Shown here: piece after piece, positions 12,601 through 22,900 of the stretch
Position numbering within the stretch: the stretch's first letter is position 1
Layout of the letters: each line of letters begins with the position of its first letter
DNA from: Pomphorhynchus laevis
Lineage: Eukaryota; Acanthocephala; Palaeacanthocephala; Echinorhynchida; Pomphorhynchidae
Length of the DNA: 64,000 nucleotides
Direction of reading: 5' to 3'
Assembly: GCA_012934845.2 (NCBI GenBank)
Contig: WNNJ02001396.1
Span: 186,001-250,000, forward strand
Translations under genes and position numbers: made by a program
The notes under the pieces: generated by a model
Database searches by the model: none
What the model was told of the DNA's origin: nothing
Seen by the model: the letters and a program-made list of their open reading frames with translations, nothing else

Positions 12601-15600
12601 AAATTTAAGTAAACCTCAAGTAAAATAAACTCGAGTAAACTTTGTCCTAGCATGTTTTATCACATTAGCTCATTAGCTTACATGTTTTATCAATTAGATT
12701 ATTATTGACTTTAAAAACGCCCATAACAATTTTCATTTTATTGAAATATCGAAACAAGGGAGTGCTTAATTCTCACTAATAAAATAAATTTTAATCTGAA
12801 ATTTTGAACAATTCTACTAAAATTTTAGGAGCCTCAAATTAAGCTAATATGAAAACATCGTCCATTAAGTCCATTAAGATTATAATTTTGTATTAACTAT
12901 AATTATACTTCTTTGTTCTTACTTTTGCATTTAGCTAAAAGCAAAAAAGAGTTTTAATTAAATTATTAAGAAAATTTTGTTCTAAATGTTTTATAATGAG
13001 TATTTCGTAAATACAAATGTTATATTTTTCAGGTGTCAATTCATTATTATTTGTATATCTTCGAAAGAATAAATAACTTGCCTGTAGAACAAATCAGATC
13101 ATATAACTGAGTCTGCGTATTTTATACGATATATAAATAAAAATAAAGATAAATAATAAATAATTATATAAAATTTTATACAATTTATACTTCCAAATGT
13201 TATATTTTTCAGGTGTCAATTCATTATTATATGTATATCTTCGAAAGAATCCAATATCAATGTCTAATTCGGAGCTTGGTGTATGGAATGCAGTTCAGAG
13301 TGCTCTTCAAGCAACCGGTCTAATTACAGTGCATTGGATTTCAAACAGATTAAGAACGCCTGCTAAAGATACGACTATTATCCTTATTGGATTTGCCAGC
13401 AAGTTTCTTCTCTATCTCACACTAGGATTTGCTAAAAGCAAACTTTTTGTATATATGTGTAAGTGTTTTTTTTTCGTTTAAGTCTTTTCGTTTAACACTC
13501 GGCAAAAATACATTCTAATTTTAGCACTGCTATTCAGCATATGTTCTTCACTGGATGCCCCTGCTCTTAGATCAATGTTAACAAAGCAAATAGAAGAAAA
13601 TGAGCATGGTTTGTTAAAATAATTTAAACCAAAATTATGATAGCGATTTTATAAGAAATAAAAATGATTTATTTGATAGGGTATGCTTAATACCATAATA
13701 TTAACGAATAGTTATAAATATAATACTTCATGCTAGGTAATTTTACAGCTTTTTAAATAAAATTAAATATTACTAAAATAAAAATTAAAAAATTAATTTA
13801 CAAATTAGAAATATAAGTGTTTCACTTTAGGTAATTAATTATAAGATAAAATTATAATTTTTAAAAAACACAATTAAAAACTGTGTTATGTTGAAATGAC
13901 AAAATTTTAACATTAAATAAAAACTGAAAATTTAAATAAAACAGCTATAAAAATTAAATAAATCAACAATTAAATATGAAAATAACAGTTAATAAATGAG
14001 TAGATGTTTGATGTTAAAAATTAAACATTTTAAGGTGAAATTATAAAATCTGAAAATATAAATAAAACCGATTATAAAAATGTACAAATTAATAAGTTAA
14101 CAATCTTTTAAGTCATACGCGAAAGAACAATGATAACAGTATTTGATACCGTATCGTCATCACAGTGACTCAGTGCCAGATTCCTCCCACTGTTGGATGC
14201 AGAGGAGGACTAGAGACTACAAGAAACGAATCATGTGTATGAAATACTAGAACACCTCTAGTAACGTCATAGAGTGCTGAACCAGCACTACAGCTTCACC
14301 AAATAGAATCATTAGCAAACGCACTGGCAAATGCTAGCGCAGGTAGCTTTTATATCGGTCAACTTCTTTTAATTATGAATTTCTCAAACTATATCATCCC
14401 GCGTGAATTATGTAAACAATCTTTTAAGCCAGACGCGGAAGAACGACGATAAGTATTCGATACCGTTTCGTCATCACTATGGCTCATCAGTGCCAGATCC
14501 CTCTTACTTCTGGATGCAGAGTAGGACTAGTAAACGGCAAGAAACAAGTTATGTGCATGATGCACTAGAAAACCTCTAGTACCGTCATTGAGTGCTAAAC
14601 CAGCACTACGGCTTCACCAAAAAGGATTATTAGCAAACGCACTGGCAAATTTCAGCTCAGGTATCTTTATATCGGCTAACTTCTTTTAAGAAGTTAGCCG
14701 ATATAAAGAAGTTAGCGGCTAACTTATTTTTTTATTGGCTAACTTCTTTCATGTTAAGCTAAATTAACAAAAATAATTGTTAATAGGTATAATAGATATT
14801 TAAAAAAATATGTAATTTAAATAAATACTTAATTATAAAAATATAAAATAATTTTAAATACTATAATATAATATAATAAAATAATATATAATGATATATA
14901 ATATATAAAATAATTTTAAAAATATGTTAATATATAATTAAATACTTAATTATAAAGAAATTTTAATTTTTAACAATAAGATGATTGTTTAAATTATAAA
15001 CTTAATAAAGTTAATATATTATTCACTGCAATGTTATAGCCTTAATCGTAATATAAGCTTCAGGTACTTAGAAACGTTGAAGCTTGAATTAATCAAATCA
15101 GCTAACTGAGTCTACGTATTTAATATAATTATAAACTAAACCAAACATAATAATGCTAAATCAAAATTTAATAATTTAATAATAAAATTAATAATTGTTT
15201 TTAGATTTTCTATAGTTTAAATCAAGTTAAAATAAAAAATTGAAATTTAAAATAATAGTAATATAAGCTTCAGGTACTTAAAAACGTTCAAGTTTGAATT
15301 AAAATTAAAATTTCGAGCATTCAATCTGTCGGTTTATTTAAACAGGAGGTATAAATATTGAAGAGAATCATATAATAATCATTTACTTCAATAAATAAAT
15401 AATTGCATCGTTACATGTAGATTAAGCAAAAACAAAAGTTATGAAAGCATTTCTTATTCTGAATGTTCATTGCTCTCATTATAAATCAGTTAAATCAATT
15501 TGACTGATTGCTTCAGTTTTTTGTTTAGATCTGTCTTAATTCACATTTTATTTACATGCTTACACTCCTAAGGTCAGGTTTATGGTATGCTGGCGTTGTT

Positions 15601-18600
15601 CCAAGGAATAGGATATACATCTAGTCAACTAATTGTTCAAAACCTGTATAAGTGGACTTTGAATTGGTATTCAGGATTTGTTTTCATTCTTATGGCCTTC
15701 GTTTTGATCTTTCAATCATTGATAATACTGTAAGTTAAAGCGATTGATTTTATTCCTTATTTGTTTTTAAGTTATAACATCAAACTAGTTAAGATCGGTC
15801 GTTCACGTATTTTGGCTTTGTTTGATACAAAATATCCAATTAAATCTTGAGAACACTCCCATTCCAATTGCCAATAATAAAGAGCACAGAGGAATTATTT
15901 TTAGAATTTTATTTAAAAGATAATTGTCATTTCTGCAAATTTTCAGTAACAAACTGTTACCATCTTCAGGCTTCAAGTGAAATCATAGTTTTGCTTTTAT
16001 AATCAATAATTGAAAATGATTCTCTCTTTCGCCTTTTCGTTCATTTCCAATCCGCCGTTGGAGTCATCGGATGGATCATATATAGTCTATGAAATGACAA
16101 AGACATTAATTGACAGTAGGTGCCAGGTTAATACTTAATCGACTGACACATAGCGGCCCAATTATTGATTATCTTAACAAATGATTATTTTAATCATTTT
16201 CGACTATATTTTGTTCGAAAAATAAGAAACGAAACTGATAGCGTAGCAGTTTCTTCTGATGACCTCTAATCCTTATTCTGATAAATTGCCTGTTATTTAT
16301 TAGTATATTCGTACAAATTGAATTTTATTCTATATTTCAATTTTAAATTTTAACTTTATAAATATTATAAAATCTTTTTTAGAATACTCCCATTCCAATT
16401 GCCAATAATAAAGAACACAGAGGAATTATTTTAGATTTTTTTAAAAGATCATTGTCATTGCTGCCAATTTTCAGTAACGAACCATCTTCAGGCTTCTAGT
16501 AAAATCATAATTTTGATTTATATAACATCATCAACAGCATTAGTTGATAATGTTATATTAAGCTGGTATTGATGGTGTTTACACTCTCATTGCTGTTGGT
16601 GTAAAGCAAAATTCTGATTTCACTAGAAGCCTGGTTCGTTACAGAACATTTGCAGCAATGATCGACCATTATCTTTTAAATAAAATTCAAAAAAATAATT
16701 CCACTATGTTCTTTAGTAAACCAAACGTACACGTATTTTAAGTTAGTTTAAATCAAAGTTAGTTCTTGTAATATTTAATGACTTGGATTTCAGTGTTTGA
16801 ATACCAAATGAGTGATTAATTTAGTGGGTAATGCGTGATTATTTAAATAAAACCAATATGTGATTGCAGCTGATAAATGCGGTTAAATCAAATCACAATA
16901 TTCTTCGTAATGTATTTTCATAAAAAAAACAAATATTTTATGTAATATTTAATGGATATTTTATGCTTTATGTAAAGGATTTTACATTTTAATGTTCTGA
17001 TTATTATTTTATTTAATGATTGGCATTTAAAAATTAATGAAACAACAATTTTATGTATTCTTTTTAATTCATTATTTCCGAAATTGAAATATCAAATTTC
17101 ATAATAATATTTTTTATTATTTCGTAATAATCTTGCACAGTTCCTACAAACATTATCAACTAATACCCATAGGTTTTTATAGTCTCGCATTTTTTATTGC
17201 GAAATAAAATTCAGTTAAATAATTTAAATAAAAATTTAATTTTAATTTTAACTCACAATTTTACTGAAAATCTCGTAGTTCCGTAAGTGGCAACATACAT
17301 CGGATCAAATGCTACTTTATACAAGTTAGTTGCTTATAGTATTGTGAACAGATCTGTTTAAGAATGAACGTGTAAATCAGGAAGACATTTAAATCATTCT
17401 GATCAGCTTTGATCATACACTGAAATCAGTTAAAAGTTCAATTGACTTAATATTTCTGAATACGAATACTGAAAACCTATCTCGAATTATCAGCGATTTA
17501 TTTTGTATACTTACATGAAAAAGAAATAGAAATCATATTAATTAAGTTAATGTAATTTAATTCTTTAAATTACATTTAAAGAATTTTTATGATAATTTAA
17601 TATTTTATGAATATATTAATAAATATTACTAGTGTTTTCAACTTTACAATAAAGTTAATTTCTTTCATCATTAGATCATAATAAAGCTTTTTGCATATGA
17701 AGACAAAGTTATTACTAGCTTTATCAATAGTTGTTATTATATAGTTATCCTTTAATTTAGTAAGTTCTTTATACATATCTTTATTAATTGATTTTTCCTT
17801 TTATAATTGTTTGTTATTTTCATTTTCTTTATATTTTAATCAAATATATGATGTTTTTTCTTTCCAAATGTTTATCTTTGATGTATTTAAGCTTTCACTA
17901 TTAAGCAGCTTACCAAAGAAAGCTTTTAAGTCAATATATAAAGAATTATAAATTTTATTATTGTTATTATTTAATCTATATTTATACCCTTTTGATAGCA
18001 TTTTCCTTAATTCAACACTTTCAATTAATTTTAGATTATAAGATTATATACGTTCATTTATTTTATCAAAATTAAGACTTTTGCAATCGCATACAGTTTC
18101 TAAAATGTTTCTAATATTATCGTTACATATAGATTTCAATTCTTTATTATAATTACAAATTTTTCGTCCTAATGGTGGTAGGAGTTTATACCTTATTTTA
18201 GGAATATATTTACTTAAATCTGACCCTATTATTTCTTTACTTTTAGAATTATTTAAAAGTCCGGCTATATTTATGTTATCTATACATTTATTAATGAAGT
18301 TTATGGTTAATGTATATTTTCTATTGTTATTATTAACATTTATTGTACGATTATAGTATTTTTTATTACAATAACTGTCTATTATACAACTTAGTCTATC
18401 ATAGTCGTTAATTAATTTTTGATTTATTGAACACATGATATCTTTAGAAAAACTTCTTATATTTACATAAAGATCTTTTAGCTTATTATCACTTAAAAGT
18501 TGTTTTAACATTTCTAATTGTTCATTTATATACATATCTTTTTTAATATTTTTAACTCTATTTTTCCTATTCCTTTTATCACCATGACTTCTTGGTTTGC

Positions 18601-19038
18601 GTTTAACCGGATTATTATAATATAGTTGTTTATTATGTATTATACTACTTCTTATATTTGAAGATATCAACTGTGAATATACTTGTGGGGATATATTAAT
18701 ATTAATATATGATATCACATGATATCTTTAGAAAACTTATATTTACATAAAGATCTTGTAGCTTATTATATTTTAAAAGTTGTTATAATATTTATAATTG
18801 CTTATATATTTTTTAATAATTTTAAGTCTATTTTTCTTATTCCTAAATAAATAATCTCTCAAATTTTCTATTATTTCTATATTACACAATTATTTAATTA
18901 AAAAACAATTATTTAATTTAACTTTCCAATTTCAGCGTTCTATCTAAGCGATATCATTATATAAGCGATAATATACAATCAGAGACGTCTAATCAAAATG
19001 AAGAGCAGATTGGTGATCGTTTGAAAAACACCGTTTAA
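8742..19038 (+). CDS. SLC46-like major facilitator transporter, five exons (whole gene)
   Basis: Joined exons 8742-9606, 13213-13458, 13525-13608, 15573-15729 and 18936-19038 have matching phases (1,1,1,2) and give 484 residues, close to the roughly 460-residue size of SLC46 carriers. The first exon holds helices 1-6 and the motif MLGNVLNDRKMV. Later exons supply helices 7-12, the segment NSELGVWNAVQSALQA, the RSMLTKQIEENEHGQVYGML loop typical of the family, and a charged carboxyl tail. By family knowledge it is a membrane carrier of folate-like or other small organic solutes on the cell surface or lysosome. Introns contain a foldback element, a degenerate hammerhead array and an antisense RT relic. 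It converges on WDR24, with 768 bp between the stop codons. The terminal exon is short and weakly conserved, so it is the least certain. Confidence 0.8.
10385..10633. repeat. Palindromic foldback element in transporter intron 1
   Basis: Left arm (about 10385-10476) and right arm (about 10541-10633) are imperfect inverted repeats of about 95 bp. They share GTATAATATAATATCATAC, the CATTTGTTTGATACAAAT block, the TTGTTGTATTG block and CGATAAA. The centre is built of repeated AAGCTTGAA/TTCAAGCTT pieces. It is non-coding. A MITE or foldback transposon is likely; no clear target duplication was confirmed. Confidence 0.6.
11672..12065 (+). repeat. Short interspersed repeat family, two diverged copies
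   Basis: Two copies, about 11672-11880 and 11920-12065, share the CATAGTTTCAGTATT block, the CAAAGTCCACACGTCATTAA block, the GAACAAATCAGATCA block and an A/T-rich end with TATAAATAAAAATAAAGA. A 5'-shortened copy is at 13071-13193, and weaker relatives occur near 15090, 48070 and 57970. Non-coding; it behaves like a 5'-truncating SINE-type repeat. Confidence 0.55.
13014..13250 (+). repeat. 123-bp repeat insertion flanked by 57-bp direct repeats at an exon boundary
   Basis: Bases 13014-13070 and 13194-13250 are identical except at one position. Each contains the end of intron 1, the acceptor TTTTTCAG and the first part of exon 2. Between them lies a 5'-shortened copy of the interspersed repeat seen at 11672. 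The reading frame is open only through the right-hand copy; the left copy runs into TAA a few codons later. It looks like an insertion with an unusually long target-site duplication. Confidence 0.75.
13213..13458 (+). CDS. Transporter exon 2 (helix 7 onward)
   Basis: The acceptor TTTTTCAG and donor ATGT|GTAAGT give 81 codons in frame with exon 1 (phase 1 in, phase 1 out). The product runs from NSLLYVYLRKNPISM through NSELGVWNAVQSALQATGL to a hydrophobic helix, as expected for helices 7-8. A decoy acceptor lies upstream at 13032 in the duplicated copy. Confidence 0.85.
13525..13608 (+). CDS. Transporter exon 3
   Basis: An 84-bp exon between CTAATTTTAG and CATG|GTTTGT encodes LLFSICSSLDAPALRSMLTK and QIEENEHG. 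The APALRSM...K segment is the conserved loop after helix 10 in SLC46 and PCFT proteins. Phases 1/1 fit both neighbours. Confidence 0.8.
14146..14220 (-). pseudogene. Decayed hammerhead ribozyme, copy 1
   Basis: The minus strand aligns to the intact motifs at 49681 and 49981, but the CUGAUGA core is reduced to CUGA by a three-base loss and GAAA reads GAUA. Stem II (GUCA/UGAC) is kept. Both changes hit invariant catalytic-core positions, so activity is not expected. Confidence 0.6.
14460..14540 (-). ncRNA. Hammerhead-like motif, copy 2, probably weak or inactive
   Basis: CUGAUGA and GAAAC are intact, and stem III (UGCCGU with ACGGUA) is paired. However, the cleavage triplet reads GUU rather than GUC, stem I has a mismatch at its second pair, and stem II has a C.A mismatch. 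It looks like an older relative of the 49.7-50.1 kb pair. Confidence 0.5.
14665..14708. repeat. Perfect 21-bp inverted repeat, 2-nt loop
   Basis: Arms 14665-14685 and 14688-14708 are exact complements separated by TT, starting CTTTATATCGGC. It sits at the end of the degenerate ribozyme array. A further diverged repeat of the arm follows near 14716. It is most likely a template-switch foldback. Confidence 0.75.
15573..15729 (+). CDS. Transporter exon 4 (helices 11-12)
   Basis: The acceptor TCCTAAG and donor ATACT|GTAAGT flank 157 bp. The exon completes the glycine codon left by exon 3, then reads QVYGMLALFQGIGYTSSQLI and a hydrophobic helix from FVFILMAF. The phase leaving the exon is 2. Confidence 0.8.
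15864..16727. repeat. Repeat in direct and inverted copies, transporter intron 4
   Basis: A block containing CCATTCCAATTGCCAATAAT, then ACAGAGGAATTATTTT and ATCTTCAGGCTTC, occurs at about 15864-16000 and again at 16387-16510. It occurs inverted at about 16605-16727, with the inverted pair flanking a short palindromic centre around TAATGTTATATTA. The arrangement suggests a non-autonomous DNA element with long inverted ends. No coding sequence is present. Confidence 0.5.
17640..18718 (-). mobile_element. Reverse-transcriptase-type element relic, antisense in transporter intron 4
   Basis: An open minus-strand frame of 224 codons (18718-18044) ends with LLPPLGRKICNYNKEL and ETVCDCKSLNFDK. After a stop it continues LRKMLSKGYKYR and then IITTIDKASNNFVFICKKLY. 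The cysteine pair followed by 'LR..L..G.KYR' and 'DKA.NN..F.CK..Y' matches, from memory, the region before the RT domain of a class of animal retroelements, possibly Penelope-like. The palm domain itself was not found. Lysine/asparagine-rich, stop-broken and dead. Confidence 0.4.
18936..19038 (+). CDS. Transporter exon 5 (carboxyl tail)
   Basis: The acceptor CCAATTTCAG begins a 103-bp frame matching phase 2 of exon 4 and ending in TAA. It codes for SKRYHYISDNI and a polar acidic tail ending KNTV. Assignment rests on phase, the good acceptor and the plausible tail; no conserved motif confirms it. Confidence 0.6.
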
Positions 19039-19806
19039 GATTTAATTTTGGTACTTTTCATGTTTTATTAAAATGAACAGTTTATTTTTATAGAATAAGA
19101 ATTATGTACAATTTTATTATAGCTACTAAAATTTCTTCTATTATTATTTAAATAATAATTAATTAATATAAAATATAAAATATTTTTTAAAATATTATAA
19201 AACATTTAAATAAAACATTTAATTTTGTTTCATAAATTATTTTATTTCTAGCAAATAATTATTCACTCTCTTCTATTTGTAAAATAGAAGAGAGTGAATA
19301 ATTCCTAATGAATAAACAATCAATTTTAAATGGAATAATAAATTGATAAATAATTGCTTAATATTAACATTTCAACAGCAGCGTAGATACGATGAACTTG
19401 CGGGCTGGTCAGCGGTGATCCGGCAGAGTATTTTTCTTAAGTTTATGACCCTTATGCCTTGAATTCCTAAAGGCTATAAAAGGCAATTTAAAATTTTATA
19501 ATACGTATTATAAAAATGCGATGATGCAAAGATCGCTCAGGAATTCATTAAAAAATCATCTCTACAGCGGTTCGATAAAGCGGCTCGAAATTAAGTATTC
19601 CTCGCTATTTTAAATTTACAGTGAAATACTTTAGGCAATAAACTTAAATATCTCTAAATTATTTACACTTTCAATAACGGCATCTAAATAATCAATAAAT
19701 AGGCATCATTAATGAAAAACTGTAGGAAAAACAATAATGAAATAGAAAACTGCGCCTTTTGGAGATAAGAGGTACACAGTAAAATGTAAGATTAGCAGAT
19801 TGCTGA
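19039..19806. other. Convergent intergenic region, transporter and WDR24
   Basis: The 768 bp between the two stop codons must hold both 3' ends. An AATAAA on the plus strand near 19208 could serve the transporter. The only other structure seen is the long hairpin at 19257-19303. Confidence 0.5.
19257..19303. repeat. Perfect 22-bp inverted repeat, 3-nt loop, between convergent genes
   Basis: Arms 19257-19278 (beginning AATTATTCACTCTC) and 19282-19303 are exact complements around GTA. A hairpin would form in the transcript of either strand. Position between convergent genes allows a role at transcript ends, but foldback by template switching explains it equally well. Confidence 0.75.
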
Positions 19807-19954
19807 TTATACTACGTATTTGTTGAATACACACGGATGACTACAACCTGAAGGGCAACGTCTCTTCTTCGCGAACCACAATTTCACATGATCCATGTGT
19901 CCACCATGAGAACACACAATGCACGATATATAAATACCCTTCACTGGTTGACGA
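19807..19954 (-). CDS. WDR24: WDR24 exon 16 (terminal zinc domain)
   Basis: The acceptor TCGTTTAG and the frame to TAA at 19807-19809 encode RQPVKGIYISCIVCSHGGHM, then CPSGCSHPC and a short tail. Its first base completes a cysteine codon with exon 15, giving CILC. The histidine-cysteine pattern is the conserved end of WDR24. Confidence 0.9.
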
Positions 19955-22900
19955 CTAAACGACAAAAATATTTGATTTACATTTCAAAATTTAAGCGATT
20001 TTTAAAATATTTATTATAACTCAAATAGCAAGATTACAAGTCATCTTCTACAACATGTGTACAAATACGAATCAATTACCGTAAACTCTCATTGGTGTCA
20101 TTTAATTATCGATTTTATTAATAGGTAATTATAAATTAAATTTATTTTTCATATATTAGTTTTTTTAATGTTGGCTGACGGTTACTCGACTCGTTTTATT
20201 GACATTTAGATTGAGTGAACATACTATTCGTTTAACATTTTGCAAATTTAATTGAAATCATTTCAGATTACAAATTAAATCATCATTGGTAGGTGAAAGT
20301 GCCACCTTCAATTTGAAAACCTACCTACTTTTAAAATTAATTGCTATTTTCAAACTAGTCACATGTATTTTATTTCCTAATTTTAAGTTGATTTACCTGG
20401 GCAGTAATTGTTACTATTGGAATTTTGATGACTATTTTATTCTGCGCGTTGTTTCAATCCTATCTATAAGCTAACAGCAGTACCCTACATTTCAGTATTG
20501 ATGGACGTTATCAGCTAGATATTCAATACCTACGTTTCATGTTTCGGTCCTTTAAAGTTGGCTGACGATCATTCGACTCGTCTGCTTTTATTGACAATTA
20601 GATTTAGTGAAATACTATTCATTTAAAATACTACCTTCAATTTGAAAACGCAACCCTTAATCCTATCTATAAGCCAACAGCAGTACGCTACATTTCAGTA
20701 TTGATAGACCTCATCAGCTACTGATCCAATACCTACGTTTCACGTTTTGGTCCTTTTAATGTTTACTGACGATCACTCGACTCGTCTGCTTTATTGGCAA
20801 TTAGATTTAGTGAAAGATTTTCTTACAATTTGCAAATTTAGTTGAAATCATTTCAGATTACAAATTAAATCAGCGCTGGTAGATGAAGGTTCAACATTCA
20901 ATTTAAAAACCTACCTATTTTTGAAATTAATTACTATTATTTCCTAATTTTAAGTTGATTTACCTATGCAGTCATTGTTACAATTGAAATTTTGATGACT
21001 ATTTTTATTCTGCATGCTACTTTAATCCTATATATACGCTACATTTCAGTATTGGTGGATCTCATCAGCTACTGATCCAATGATCCATCTACTGATCTAT
21101 TTAATCCAACGTGCAGAATTAAAATAGTCATAAAAATTTTAATAGTAGCAATGACTGCACAGGTATACCAGTTTTAAAATATATTCATTTAGGTCGAACA
21201 AATAATAAATTATTATTTTTTAAATAAAAAATTTAAAAAATAATACAAAACATTTGCTGATTGATTAAATAACTTACGAATAAAACACTGAAATATTTTC
21301 TTTAAATTAAATCTTTCTTGAAATGCATCCAGTATATCAGGGGTGTTGTGAGCCAAAGTTAACAAAATACATGATGGATCATTGATGGATCCATCAATTA
21401 CTATTATCAAAATAGTCATCGACTATTTTGATAATTTCCGGCTAACGAATATAAATTGATTCCTTTTATTTTTAAATCTGGTATTTTCTTAAATGTACCA
21501 GTGGAGATCAGATACGTCTTATTGAAAATTTGAATATTAAAATTTCAAATATTTAAAATTTAAAGATTAAAGAATTTGAAAATTGTAAATTTGTAAGGCC
21601 ATAATTCATGTAATATTTTAATGCATAATATTTTAATATTAATGCATATATTTTAATGCATAATGTTATATTAAAATATTAGTAAAATATTTTCATAACT
21701 TTAAAAATCAATAATTTAGTGTGAGGTCTATCTATTTATAGACGATTAAATAAAAATTGAACAAATAGTTTTAAAACATAAAAAAATTCAATATTTAATT
21801 TTATAATTAAATGATTTTCATCGTTTTCAAAACTCAAATAGATCTCACTTAGGTGTGAGGTTCATCGATTTATAAATGATTTAAAAAGTTTAGAAAATAA
21901 TTTAAAATTAATATTTTTTTTTAATTTTGAGATCTATTTTAATGGATTCTAGTAAGCGTGATTGTCGTTTAACACGCGTACACTACTTTTGGTAGTTATC
22001 CGTATTTTTAACTTAAAAGCATAAAAATTCATTTTTAAAAAATAGTTACTTCGTAAATTCTTTTCATTTTTTACTCCGTATTTGTAAAGCCTGTTTCCAA
22101 TAGTCGATTAAAAAATTATTAATTAAAAAGTGATTTTTGAAATTTGTAAACTTAATTGAAGGCAATAGTTTTCGGTAACAATAATTTAAATTAATCAAAC
22201 ACTAGTTTTCAACTTACCACAGTATACATTTTACAGATGTGCGGCAATTATGGCACGCGTAAGATGACGATGAGCTGTTGTGTTTTCCATTTGAGAACGA
22301 ACGACCGCATTTCATGCATTGTAAACGGAGTAAAGCCTGTTCGCAATCCTGTAGTGTAAAATTATCCTCGATTTCATTGTAGTAATCAAGCTCATCGGTA
22401 TTCATGTGCCTAAGAGAACCCTGATTATCTTCTTCAGAGAAGCGTAAATCACCCGAACTTCCTTCTATACCATTATTTTCTAAAACCAGTTGTTTAAAAA
22501 ATCACATATATTATTAGAATACCGTATTTTGGGTTTGGGATATGATCCTGGTATATATTGGAATTGAGTGAGGAATCAATAATATACTGCAAATTATTTT
22601 CATATTTTAGAATTTCCCTTGCGTAGCATATCATATTACAACGCATTAACAATTCTTAAATAAAATGCAATTCAGAAATATATTTTAAAATTAAATTTTA
22701 CATTTATAAATATTGTAATTAGCTATAAATATAAGAATTTTTATTTTAACTTTATGCTTCGATCCACTGAATATTGTAACAGAGCCCATTATTTTCAGAA
22801 TAATTTGATTAGACACTGTCAGCGAAACCAAAGCGAATACATTTCACAGTGGACATATCGCCATTGATACGATGTGTGCGCTTGCATCTAATATATAGGA

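Larger units (their letters stand above)
14100..14720 (-). repeat. Degenerate tandem array of hammerhead-bearing repeat (two units)
   Basis: Two units about 314 bp apart share their layout with the 300-bp units at 49.6-50.2 kb: the GGATGCAGAG block, the CTTCACCAAA block, and the phrase around ACTGGCAAAT. The ribozyme strand is antisense to the transporter gene. Cores are mutated, as listed separately. The right end is closed by a perfect hairpin at 14665-14708. Confidence 0.65.
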
